This document shows, piece by piece, positions 1 through 5,930 of a DNA stretch of 6,860 nucleotides. Origin of the DNA: Cocleimonas sp. (GTDB lineage Bacteria; Pseudomonadota; Gammaproteobacteria; Thiotrichales; Thiotrichaceae). Under the pieces are notes generated by a model. The model made no database searches and was not told the DNA's origin. It saw nothing but the letters and a program-made list of their open reading frames with translations. Location of the stretch: the NCBI GenBank assembly GCA_023145485.1, contig JAGLDT010000217.1, forward strand, positions 1 through 6,860, in the 5' to 3' direction. Made by a program: the position numbers and the translations under genes. Positions within the stretch are counted from its first letter, which is position 1. Each line of letters opens with the position of its first letter.

Positions 1-33
1 GTCGCTTATTTCGAGTGTTTGAAAGCTATCAAT

Positions 34-47
34 ACATAATGTTATGT
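34..47. repeat. Short AT-rich inverted repeat
   Basis: ACATAA and TTATGT form a perfect 6-bp inverted repeat with a 2-nt centre, downstream of pelG. It could be a protein-binding palindrome for a gene beyond the left edge, or chance in AT-rich DNA. Nothing else supports a function. Confidence 0.2.
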
Positions 48-106
48 GTAACCTCTGCGGAGTTTATCAGTTAGATTCATTGGATTGCTTTTACCATAGG
101 GTAGTT

Positions 107-154
107 GGAAAGATATTAGACTTTTCCTAGCCTCCTATAATTAAGGGCAATTAT
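107..154. other. Weak hairpins downstream of pelG
   Basis: Two small inverted repeats lie just past the pelG stop codon. One is ATAATT / AATTAT with a 6-nt loop (137-154). The other is GGAAA / TTTCC with an 8-nt loop plus a one-sided bulge (107-127). Neither is GC-rich or followed by a T-run on the minus strand, so a classical intrinsic terminator is not supported. They could mark the 3' end of the pelG transcript. The rest of 1-160 holds no gene I can support. A TAGGAGG-like stretch on the minus strand (131-137) is not followed by a start codon at usable distance. Confidence 0.25.
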
Positions 155-160
155 CAAGAT

Positions 161-1537
161 TTAACGTTGCAACATAAAAGTAATGTATTCTAGGTGATTA
201 AGTTTTTCGGATAAGACATACATACCTATTAAGGTAGTAATTAACATAGCAAATGCAAAACCATAGCCATAAAAAGCGGGGCCAAGCAGGATACTGATCC
301 AACTAAAGAGTGCATTTAAAATAAACAAGCCGAAGGTTAGCCAGAATGCTTGTTTTAATAAATTGAAATAGAAAAAAATGTTGAGTGTTGCTAGAAACAG
401 TACTTGAATGGCGGTGGCTAGTAAGTCTATATAATATAAATGAATATAGAGTGGAGAAAGGTCTAGCCATTTTATGATGTCTTTTGCGACAACAAAAAAT
501 AATAACAGTGTTACTCCTTGGATTTTGATGATTTCTAGATAGGCGTTGCGAATGCTTTCTATCATTGTATTACGTCTTTTTTCTATTTGATCCAGTGTTG
601 CGCCACCATTGACAGCTTTATAGTAGGCTTGATAAGTGCCTACAAAATCAGTTTCTACTCGAAGTAGAAAACTTGCCATGCCAGGAATAATGGAGAGATA
701 GGCTAGAAAAATAGGTAAGTCATAAATAATGGAGGCTCGTAATACACCATTGATGCTGTCTGAGGTTGAGGGTGTAAACCAAAAAATCCATTTATCAACC
801 CAAACTCCCATATTAAAAAATAAGCCAACAAAAATAAGGATTAAATAAATATTTTTACGTTTAAGAAAATCAAAACGAAATAATCTATCAGCATCAAATT
901 CTTGAAAGATCATCAACAGTAATGCCAGTAGCATAATGGTGTGACCGAGCATAAAGGCGAGTAATAGCCCTTGTGAGCCGATTGATTTTAGTAAGATGGA
1001 AAGAAGTACAATACTGGTATAGCTAATAAAGAAGACAATCAAAATGGCTTTATAGCGTCGCATCCCCGCAATAAAAATGACGGTTAGCCACACATTGCAG
1101 AGTAAAACAAAGCTCATTAGCATGAGTAAATTATAGAAAAAATCAAGCTCTCTAAATAAAAAAAGCCACAATAATACAGCTACTATGCCACTTAGACAGG
1201 TTAGTAGTGCTAATGCGGCGAAAAAATTAGGTAAAATAATATGGGTGTTTTTAAGGTAGATTTGATCAGCCATAAAGCGTGTAAAGACAAGCTGTATAAG
1301 GCTACTTAATACTAGAGAAAATGACATTAGCCACGTAACGGAAACTAAAAACTCACTTAACCAATAGGAAGAAGTGCTTTGATTAGTTAGCCCAATAATA
1401 CCTACTAGCATAATGCCGAGAATGGATAAAACCCAAGGTCCAGAGCTAATTGCACCTGCGTAGGCATAGGTTTTTACAACACCAAACCAACTATCATCTT
1501 TAAGCAGTTTTTTTAGCTCAAATCCGATGCCAGCCAT
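161..1537 (-). CDS. pelG: PelG, inner-membrane exporter for Pel-type exopolysaccharide
   Basis: This 458-residue polytopic protein is expected to move a Pel-like polysaccharide across the inner membrane; PelG is placed in the MOP flippase superfamily. The N-terminus MAGIGFELKKLL and the following AYAGAISSGPWVLSI (about 25-39) are the family's characteristic opening. A second conserved block is DKWIFWFTP (248-256), followed by YDLPIFLAYLSIIPGMASF (272-290) and the ET.F...Y..YY segment (295-306). About twelve membrane segments can be read, with a charged cytoplasmic loop near 315-338. Length matches the roughly 456-residue Pseudomonas protein, so it looks intact. The ATG has AAGGA (1546-1550) 8 nt upstream. 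It follows the PycTM-DUF3616 gene by 34 bp and is probably cotranscribed with it. Unlike standard pel operons, no pelF precedes it, and no other pel gene is visible in this window. Confidence 0.93.
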   Translation of the reverse strand: MAGIGFELKKLLKDDSWFGVVKTYAYAGAISSGPWVLSILGIMLVGIIGLTNQSTSSYWLSEFLVSVTWLMSFSLVLSSLIQLVFTRFMADQIYLKNTHIILPNFFAALALLTCLSGIVAVLLWLFLFRELDFFYNLLMLMSFVLLCNVWLTVIFIAGMRRYKAILIVFFISYTSIVLLSILLKSIGSQGLLLAFMLGHTIMLLALLLMIFQEFDADRLFRFDFLKRKNIYLILIFVGLFFNMGVWVDKWIFWFTPSTSDSINGVLRASIIYDLPIFLAYLSIIPGMASFLLRVETDFVGTYQAYYKAVNGGATLDQIEKRRNTMIESIRNAYLEIIKIQGVTLLLFFVVAKDIIKWLDLSPLYIHLYYIDLLATAIQVLFLATLNIFFYFNLLKQAFWLTFGLFILNALFSWISILLGPAFYGYGFAFAMLITTLIGMYVLSEKLNHLEYITFMLQR

Positions 1538-1571
1538 TTATTATATCCTTGATTTTCATTTTTTAATGATC

Positions 1572-3287
1572 TCAGTTTGGCAGAGATTTATAGTCTAATA
1601 AGAGATAATTTGCGGGCTTGTTATTTTTTATATTGCCATTATCTCCAAGTAGTAAAATATGCTCCTTTCCATTGAGTGCAATCGGAGAAATACCCTCAAT
1701 ATTGTCGATTTTATTTAATCCTGCAAGCGCTAGTTGTTTTACTGAATGAGCAGGGTTGCCATCCCAAAATGATATTTGTGAGCGTTTTGGACGATCACTT
1801 TTCTTTTTTGTTTCATTTGCGAGTAGATAGCCTTTAAGTTTTGGAATATAGCGCATAGCTCGTATTCCGCTGCCTTGTAGATCCAATAAAATGGCTTGTT
1901 TAGACAGTTGGATTGTTTCTTCATTCGTAAAAATAGCCGTTGGATTGTCTATACGTAAAATAATAGATTTCCCTTTTGCCTTTGGTTTGCGTAAACCGAT
2001 CATTAAACGGTTCTGTTGATCAAAGCTTAGTGCTTCAATATCAAGACTTTTAATGCTTTTCTTACCCTTCTTAGTGATGCTCTCAAGTATCTTTGATGCT
2101 TTTATGGTATCCGTTAGATTTTTCACAATACTAACATTTATGAGTGTTGATCCTTGTATTTGAAAGCGTATTAATTGCTCTCTTGATTTCTTGCGTTTTC
2201 CCTTTGTATTACGTTTATGCGAGGTGATGGCATACAAATAACCATCATTTCCCATTGTAATCGCTTCTAAATCATTGAGTTTATGTTGAAATGCAAGTTC
2301 TGATAGGACATCTAAAGGCTTACTTTCCAATATTTCTTGATTCTTAGAAGGTGTGATTAACCGAAGGGCTCTATCTGACTCATCTTCGACAATGATAAGC
2401 CGACCGTCGTTGAGTTGCTGAATGCCTGATGGTTCATAGATAGAGGTAAATTGTAAAATTTTACTATTTACTTTGAGGTTATCAATCGTATCAATAATGA
2501 GTTTATTGTTTTCTTTAGCCGAGCTTGTTGTTGCTACTGTATTAAGCGTTTCATCAGTATCAATAATAGGTGATGCATTAGCTAAGTTTGTTTGTGTGGA
2601 TGATAAATACTGTAAGAATAAGAAAACAACAATTGAGATAATCACCCCCCAACGAAAAACAGAGTAGGAACGCCGTAGCATCGTATATTTTCGATCTGCC
2701 ATAGTGCCTAAATGATGCAGTTGAGCAGACATTTCTTCGTAAACTTTATCTTTATTTTTCATGAGTTCATGCATTTGTTCAATATAATCGATTTTTGATA
2801 GCTTGGAAAAATCTTCAAAAATAAGGATATTCAAAGATTCTCTATCAAAATGTTTATTAGACTGCTTTATCTCCTTTCTGATTTTATAAAAATTAAAGTT
2901 CCCTTGCTGAATATTTTTCAAATAAATACCAATGCGCGTATGTGCTGGTGCAGGGGAGGGCGATGCTGCGCTTAATGCAAAATAGATAGAAGCAACAGAA
3001 GTGATGAGAAATAAAGTAGCTGGTAATAAGATAGCACTTGTTTTGGCTTCAGCATAAATAAATCCGCTAGCAACCATCAAAATAGATACAATTGCACCAT
3101 TGAGGGAAATCATAATATTGGCTTTAGTTGCTGCTAGTGCTAATAAATCAAGCTGTGCTCGATAAGCATTGCGAAACATCGTTTCAATGGCTTTATTCGC
3201 TGACCCTGGTGATTTATTATTATTCTTTTTTTCGCTATTAGCTTCTATGGTTTCTATTTCTGCTTGATGTTTTTTATGGTAGACCAT
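1572..3287 (-). CDS. Membrane protein: Pycsar effector-like (PycTM/DUF5706) domain fused to periplasmic DUF3616-like propeller
   Basis: This 571-residue protein has two halves that are not normally described together. Residues about 35-230 resemble the PycTM/DUF5706 domain: RNAYRAQLDLLALAATKANI (39-58) matches the family's conserved entry helix (typically AD.KANI). Two membrane segments follow (about 58-79 and 85-106), then a cytoplasmic helical region with YIEQM, DKVYEEM, LHHLG and RKYTMLRRSY (168-208), then a third membrane segment (212-228). In Pycsar phage defence this domain is a cyclic-nucleotide-triggered membrane effector. A Ser/Thr/Asn-rich linker leads to residues about 278-571, which resemble DUF3616: EPSGI, LNDLEAI, a SHKRNTKGK...R motif (356-370), SLDIEALSF, MIGLRKP, LLDLQGSGIRAM, and IEGI...LLLGDNG. 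Odd membrane-segment number places the propeller in the periplasm. An ATG 12 codons upstream (3323) lacks a ribosome binding site and lies beside a mobile element, so 3287 is chosen. No cyclase gene is present here; the function is unknown. Confidence 0.8.
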   Translation of the reverse strand: MVYHKKHQAEIETIEANSEKKNNNKSPGSANKAIETMFRNAYRAQLDLLALAATKANIMISLNGAIVSILMVASGFIYAEAKTSAILLPATLFLITSVASIYFALSAASPSPAPAHTRIGIYLKNIQQGNFNFYKIRKEIKQSNKHFDRESLNILIFEDFSKLSKIDYIEQMHELMKNKDKVYEEMSAQLHHLGTMADRKYTMLRRSYSVFRWGVIISIVVFLFLQYLSSTQTNLANASPIIDTDETLNTVATTSSAKENNKLIIDTIDNLKVNSKILQFTSIYEPSGIQQLNDGRLIIVEDESDRALRLITPSKNQEILESKPLDVLSELAFQHKLNDLEAITMGNDGYLYAITSHKRNTKGKRKKSREQLIRFQIQGSTLINVSIVKNLTDTIKASKILESITKKGKKSIKSLDIEALSFDQQNRLMIGLRKPKAKGKSIILRIDNPTAIFTNEETIQLSKQAILLDLQGSGIRAMRYIPKLKGYLLANETKKKSDRPKRSQISFWDGNPAHSVKQLALAGLNKIDNIEGISPIALNGKEHILLLGDNGNIKNNKPANYLLLDYKSLPN

Positions 3288-3294
3288 GGAAATG

Positions 3295-3301
3295 CCTTTT
3301 T
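3295..3301 (-). promoter_or_regulatory. Ribosome binding site deciding the start at 3287
   Basis: The minus strand reads AAAAAGG, ending 7 nt before the ATG at 3287-3285. This is a good Shine-Dalgarno position. The upstream in-frame ATG at 3323-3321 is preceded by CTACGGTTCA, with no purine-rich site, so the shorter protein start is preferred. Confidence 0.6.
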
Positions 3302-3329
3302 GGCAGTAGCGAAGGCAGGGCATTGAACC

Positions 3330-3353
3330 GTAGTTGGACAGAATTAATCTAAT
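3330..3353 (+). repeat. Left terminal inverted repeat of the MITE-like element
   Basis: This 24-bp arm begins GTAGTTGGACAG and ends ATTAATCTAAT. It differs from the reverse complement of the right arm at positions 5, 12 and 13 only. It lies about 43 bp upstream of the chosen start of the PycTM-DUF3616 gene. Confidence 0.65.
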
Positions 3354-3388
3354 CTTTACTCGTTTATTTTCTGATCTTTTTCGTTATT

Positions 3389-3417
3389 GTCATATAGCTT
3401 GGCTATGATTTTTTCAA
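3389..3417 (-). promoter_or_regulatory. Candidate sigma-70 promoter inside the MITE-like element, reading toward the PycTM-DUF3616 gene and pelG
   Basis: On the minus strand TTGAAA (3412-3417; 5 of 6 to the -35 consensus) is followed after 17 bp by TATGAC (3389-3394; 4 of 6 to the -10 consensus). Initiation would fall near 3381, giving a leader of roughly 95 nt before the ATG at 3287. AT-rich DNA produces such matches by chance, so this is only a candidate. If real, the mobile element supplies expression to the downstream pair. Confidence 0.3.
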
Positions 3418-3456
3418 CAATAGCTTGAATATCAAAAAATATTGTTCGCAAATTTT

Positions 3457-3480
3457 ATTAGATTAATGATGTCCAGCTAC
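3457..3480 (-). repeat. Right terminal inverted repeat of the MITE-like element
   Basis: On the minus strand this 24-bp arm begins GTAGCTGGACAT and ends ATTAATCTAAT. It lies 36 bp past the CotH stop codon. A separate short palindrome, CTTAG-CC-CTAAG (3489-3500), sits between it and the CotH gene. Confidence 0.65.
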
Positions 3481-3515
3481 TTAGAATGCTTAGCCCTAAG
3501 TTGCTAGGTTTATGA

Positions 3516-5777
3516 CTATGGTGTTAATGAATAGGTGAAATATTTACCTGCTGACATTGCATCATCAGGATAGAAATCACTAGTGTTATTACCATAAGGC
3601 GCATTATTCCCTTCAAAGAACACATCAATTTTTGATGGATTACCTATATTGTATAGCTGTGTTGTCATTTCACTATTTAAACCATTCCATGAATACCATA
3701 ATGGGGTCACATAGCTCCAGCTCCAGCTTGTTCCTGTCCCTGTATACTTCCAGAGATGATAGCCTTGAATCATATAATCGACACCAATAGGTAAATTATT
3801 ACTTCCACCGATATAACCTGTCGTTTTGCTTTGGTCAGTATCCATATAGGTCAAATGACCCCATGTCATATTGATCGATTTGTCATAGCTATTCGCAAAA
3901 TAGATATTGCCATTAACATCATGTCCCATCCAAGCCTGACGCCAGTCAACTTCATTCCCACTGGTGCCATTAATATCAGCAGGGTCGGTACCAAATGATT
4001 GTAGATTTGTCCATTCATTCAATATGCCATCATAAGTGATCGTCCCTAACGTGATGAGGTTGGACAAACTTGTGAGAGGTGTACCTTCTGGGGCGGTAAA
4101 ATGAAAGGAGTTGTGATACGTTTTCTCGTTATCTTTCCCTTCATTAAAGGTATAGCTTTCATTACTATTTTGCCAGTGATTAGCATTATCTCGTGCTACA
4201 ACACGATAATAATAATTGCCCGCAGGATGCTCCCAGTATTTTGAATAAGTATTGACGGTAATATTTTGTACTGATAATTTAATAGTACCCGCCTGAAAAT
4301 CAGGTGTAGTAGCAACATCTAGATCATAATGGATTGGATCTCCTTGTGGGTCAAAGGCTGCATTCCAAATGAGATTAATATCACCATTTTCAAACGTAGG
4401 TATCTCCAAATCAAAGGGCATGGGACTTTCTTTTTCAGCAATAAAGCGATTATAGTTCTGTTGTACACGAGCTAGTAACTGGCTATAAACTAAATCATAT
4501 TCGGCTCTGATGTCAGAGTCAGGATTATTTTCAGAGATACTAGTTGGTAAGTTATAAAAATCAGGTTCAGTATCATCCTTTAGGCGTGGGGGTATGATGC
4601 TAGAGTAACTATCAAGTAGCGCTTGAACTTTTTGTGTGGTGAAGTAATCGTTTTTAATCAGGGTGACGGCTTCTGCTAGTAAGTTAAGTGAGTTAGGTTG
4701 CTCTAAAAAACGTTGGTGGAATTTTGAACTCCATAAAGCTTGTGGATTAAATTGATTTTTATCCCACGTGGTTCCTTCAGCAACATTATCAGGTTGCTCT
4801 TCTATCCCCCAAGTATCATCATAATCCCAAGGTAAGAAATAAAAATCATCACTTCCTTTTGGGTTGTAGAGATAAAAGTTTGAATGTGACACATCCAAAT
4901 TACCCGTTAATATATTAACAGCCATCCATGCAAGGTAGTTGTTTCTATTAAAGTATTTATCTAATACCTCTGTTTGGAAATTATTAGTGCTATTATTCAC
5001 GGCTGCTAACATTTCAACAAATTTTGTATGATTTTTTCCTCGCTTTATATCCATCCGACGTTCAAAGGCATCTTTGTTGAGAGGCTTTCCCTCTGTATCC
5101 AAATTATAGGCAGTCCTTTGTCTAAAGCTGAAGTTCTTTGCTTTATAAAGACCTGAGTCTTTATCCCAACCACGATTAATTAGATATTCTTTGCCAACAT
5201 TTTCAATATGGGTGTAAATGCCATGACTAACGCCATCAATATCTAATTTAACAAACTGGCTATTTAAACTTGGCAAATGTGGAATATCTTTCATTAAATC
5301 AAAGCTGAGCTTGTTTCTGACTCTGACCACATCCCATGGATGCTTATTTAACTGGAGCTTTCTTTGATTGCGCCATAAATTATTCTTACTGTCCAACTTT
5401 ATACGGTAGGATTTTTGATCGGCAAAACGAGAATACCCTCCTCGCTGTCTTAGCGTTGCATTGCTAGCTAAGCCATCATTTGCAAAATCATCCGCTTGTA
5501 AGCGTACTTTTATCTCGGGTTTAAATTTATTACCAGGATCTATATTCGTATCGTTATTAACATCATTTAAAGTACAGCCCGTATAATCACCAATTTCGCA
5601 ATTACCCGTACTAATAACCGTTTGTAATTGAATATTTAATATATTCGCAGGGGTTGTGTCATAAATACCTGCAGGTATCGATAAATCATTAGTAAGTGCA
5701 TCAAACACATCAGCAGATGATGGTATTGGAAAAATCATCATGACTGAGGCAATGGTTGTGATTCCTTTAATTTTCAT
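3516..5777 (-). CDS. Secreted CotH-type protein kinase with FnIII-like and CBM9/DOMON-like C-terminal domains
   Basis: This 753-residue protein begins with a signal peptide, MKIKGITTIASVMMIF, with likely cleavage after SSA (residue 22). A short Cys-flanked segment (C60, C68) and a calcium-loop-like DVNNDTNID (72-80) follow. The CotH kinase core spans about 90-445: RQRGGYS (110-116) with KSYRIKL, GIYTHIENV...GLYKAK (186-213), GNLDVSHSNFYLY (292-304) and LPWDYDDTWG (315-324). D295, N300 and D318 sit where the family's catalytic and metal-binding residues are expected, so it is probably active. CotH proteins are atypical kinases that phosphorylate secreted proteins. Residues about 454-562 look fibronectin-III-like, and 575-753 (starting LGTITYDGILNEW) look like a CBM9/DOMON-type sugar-binding sandwich. 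The chosen start gives a clean signal peptide and has GGAG 11 nt upstream; an in-frame ATG at 5810 adds 11 polar residues without a good site. The substrate is unknown. Confidence 0.88.
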   Translation of the reverse strand: MKIKGITTIASVMMIFPIPSSADVFDALTNDLSIPAGIYDTTPANILNIQLQTVISTGNCEIGDYTGCTLNDVNNDTNIDPGNKFKPEIKVRLQADDFANDGLASNATLRQRGGYSRFADQKSYRIKLDSKNNLWRNQRKLQLNKHPWDVVRVRNKLSFDLMKDIPHLPSLNSQFVKLDIDGVSHGIYTHIENVGKEYLINRGWDKDSGLYKAKNFSFRQRTAYNLDTEGKPLNKDAFERRMDIKRGKNHTKFVEMLAAVNNSTNNFQTEVLDKYFNRNNYLAWMAVNILTGNLDVSHSNFYLYNPKGSDDFYFLPWDYDDTWGIEEQPDNVAEGTTWDKNQFNPQALWSSKFHQRFLEQPNSLNLLAEAVTLIKNDYFTTQKVQALLDSYSSIIPPRLKDDTEPDFYNLPTSISENNPDSDIRAEYDLVYSQLLARVQQNYNRFIAEKESPMPFDLEIPTFENGDINLIWNAAFDPQGDPIHYDLDVATTPDFQAGTIKLSVQNITVNTYSKYWEHPAGNYYYRVVARDNANHWQNSNESYTFNEGKDNEKTYHNSFHFTAPEGTPLTSLSNLITLGTITYDGILNEWTNLQSFGTDPADINGTSGNEVDWRQAWMGHDVNGNIYFANSYDKSINMTWGHLTYMDTDQSKTTGYIGGSNNLPIGVDYMIQGYHLWKYTGTGTSWSWSYVTPLWYSWNGLNSEMTTQLYNIGNPSKIDVFFEGNNAPYGNNTSDFYPDDAMSAGKYFTYSLTP

Positions 5778-5788
5778 TGAGCTATATT

Positions 5789-5792
5789 CTCC
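5789..5792 (-). promoter_or_regulatory. Ribosome binding site supporting the CotH start at 5777
   Basis: GGAG on the minus strand lies 11 nt before the ATG at 5777-5775, slightly long but usable. The ATG at 5810 has only a distant AGG about 20 nt upstream. The signal peptide also starts properly at 5777. Confidence 0.45.
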
Positions 5793-5802
5793 ATTAGCAA
5801 GA

Positions 5803-5852
5803 GATAGCAACCTAGCCTATCAGTTTTAGTGATAGTAGTTTGCCGATAGCAA
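5803..5852 (-). promoter_or_regulatory. Possible operator region: direct repeat and palindrome upstream of the CotH gene
   Basis: The minus strand carries TTGCTATC twice (5845-5852 and 5803-5810), exactly 42 bp apart, about four helical turns. Between them is a perfect 6-bp inverted repeat CTATCA / TGATAG with a 7-nt loop (5817-5835). This arrangement could bind a regulator of the CotH gene. I could not find a convincing -35/-10 pair; only a lone TATAAA-like hexamer lies upstream, near 5862-5867. Confidence 0.25.
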
Positions 5853-5886
5853 ATGGAGGGTGTTTATAGATAAATGGTTTTGGCTC

Positions 5887-5914
5887 GGTATTAGGTGTTT
5901 AAAAGTCCAATACC
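5887..5914 (-). terminator. Weak hairpin after pilY1
   Basis: Sixteen bases past the pilY1 stop, GGTATTGG can pair with CCTAATACC (8 bp with one bulged A) around an 11-nt loop. There is no T-run after it on the minus strand, so it may only be a 3'-end stabilising or partial terminator structure. It would separate pilY1 transcription from the CotH gene. Confidence 0.3.
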
Positions 5915-5930
5915 ATACTCCTGTATAAAA

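Larger units (their letters stand above)
3330..3480. mobile_element. MITE-like non-coding element with 24-bp terminal inverted repeats
   Basis: The two ends are imperfect inverted repeats: 3330-3353 matches the reverse complement of 3457-3480 at 21 of 24 positions. The outer part of both is GTAG(T/C)TGGACA and the inner part ATTAATCTAAT. The element is 151 bp, very AT-rich, with no coding capacity for a transposase, which fits a miniature inverted-repeat transposable element. If the true ends are the G(T/C)TGGACA positions (3333 and 3477), a TA dinucleotide flanks each side (3331-3332 and 3478-3479), as expected for Tc1/mariner-IS630 type insertion. The TA could equally be part of the repeat. 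A small central hairpin ATAGC-TTG-GCTAT (3394-3406) sits near the midpoint. It separates the CotH gene from the PycTM-DUF3616/pelG pair. I cannot assign a parent insertion sequence. Confidence 0.65.

Noticed and set aside
1..74. Plus-strand open frame from the left edge ending at the TAG at 72-74, as the tail of a convergent gene
   Set aside because: Only 23 codons are visible, with no recognisable motif, and other frames are also open briefly.
1739..1924. Minus-strand 61-codon frame within the DUF3616-like region
   Set aside because: It is an out-of-frame overlap with a coding region showing conserved motifs, and has no recognisable features.
2473..2667. Plus-strand 64-codon frame opposite the PycTM-DUF3616 gene
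   Set aside because: It lies antisense to the linker and third membrane segment of a well-supported gene. The hydrophobic look comes from the opposite strand of a membrane-coding stretch.
1572..3287. A complete Pycsar anti-phage operon
   Set aside because: No pyrimidine cyclase (PycC) or other nucleotide cyclase is encoded next to it; the neighbours are pelG and a CotH kinase.
3489..3500. CTTAG-CC-CTAAG palindrome as the CotH terminator
   Set aside because: A 5-bp stem with a 2-nt loop and no T-run is too weak to call a terminator.
5774..5794. Six-codon ATG GAG AAT ATA GCT CAA TGA mini-frame overlapping the CotH start by ATGA
   Set aside because: It has no ribosome binding site of its own. 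The GGAG inside it is better explained as the site for the CotH start.
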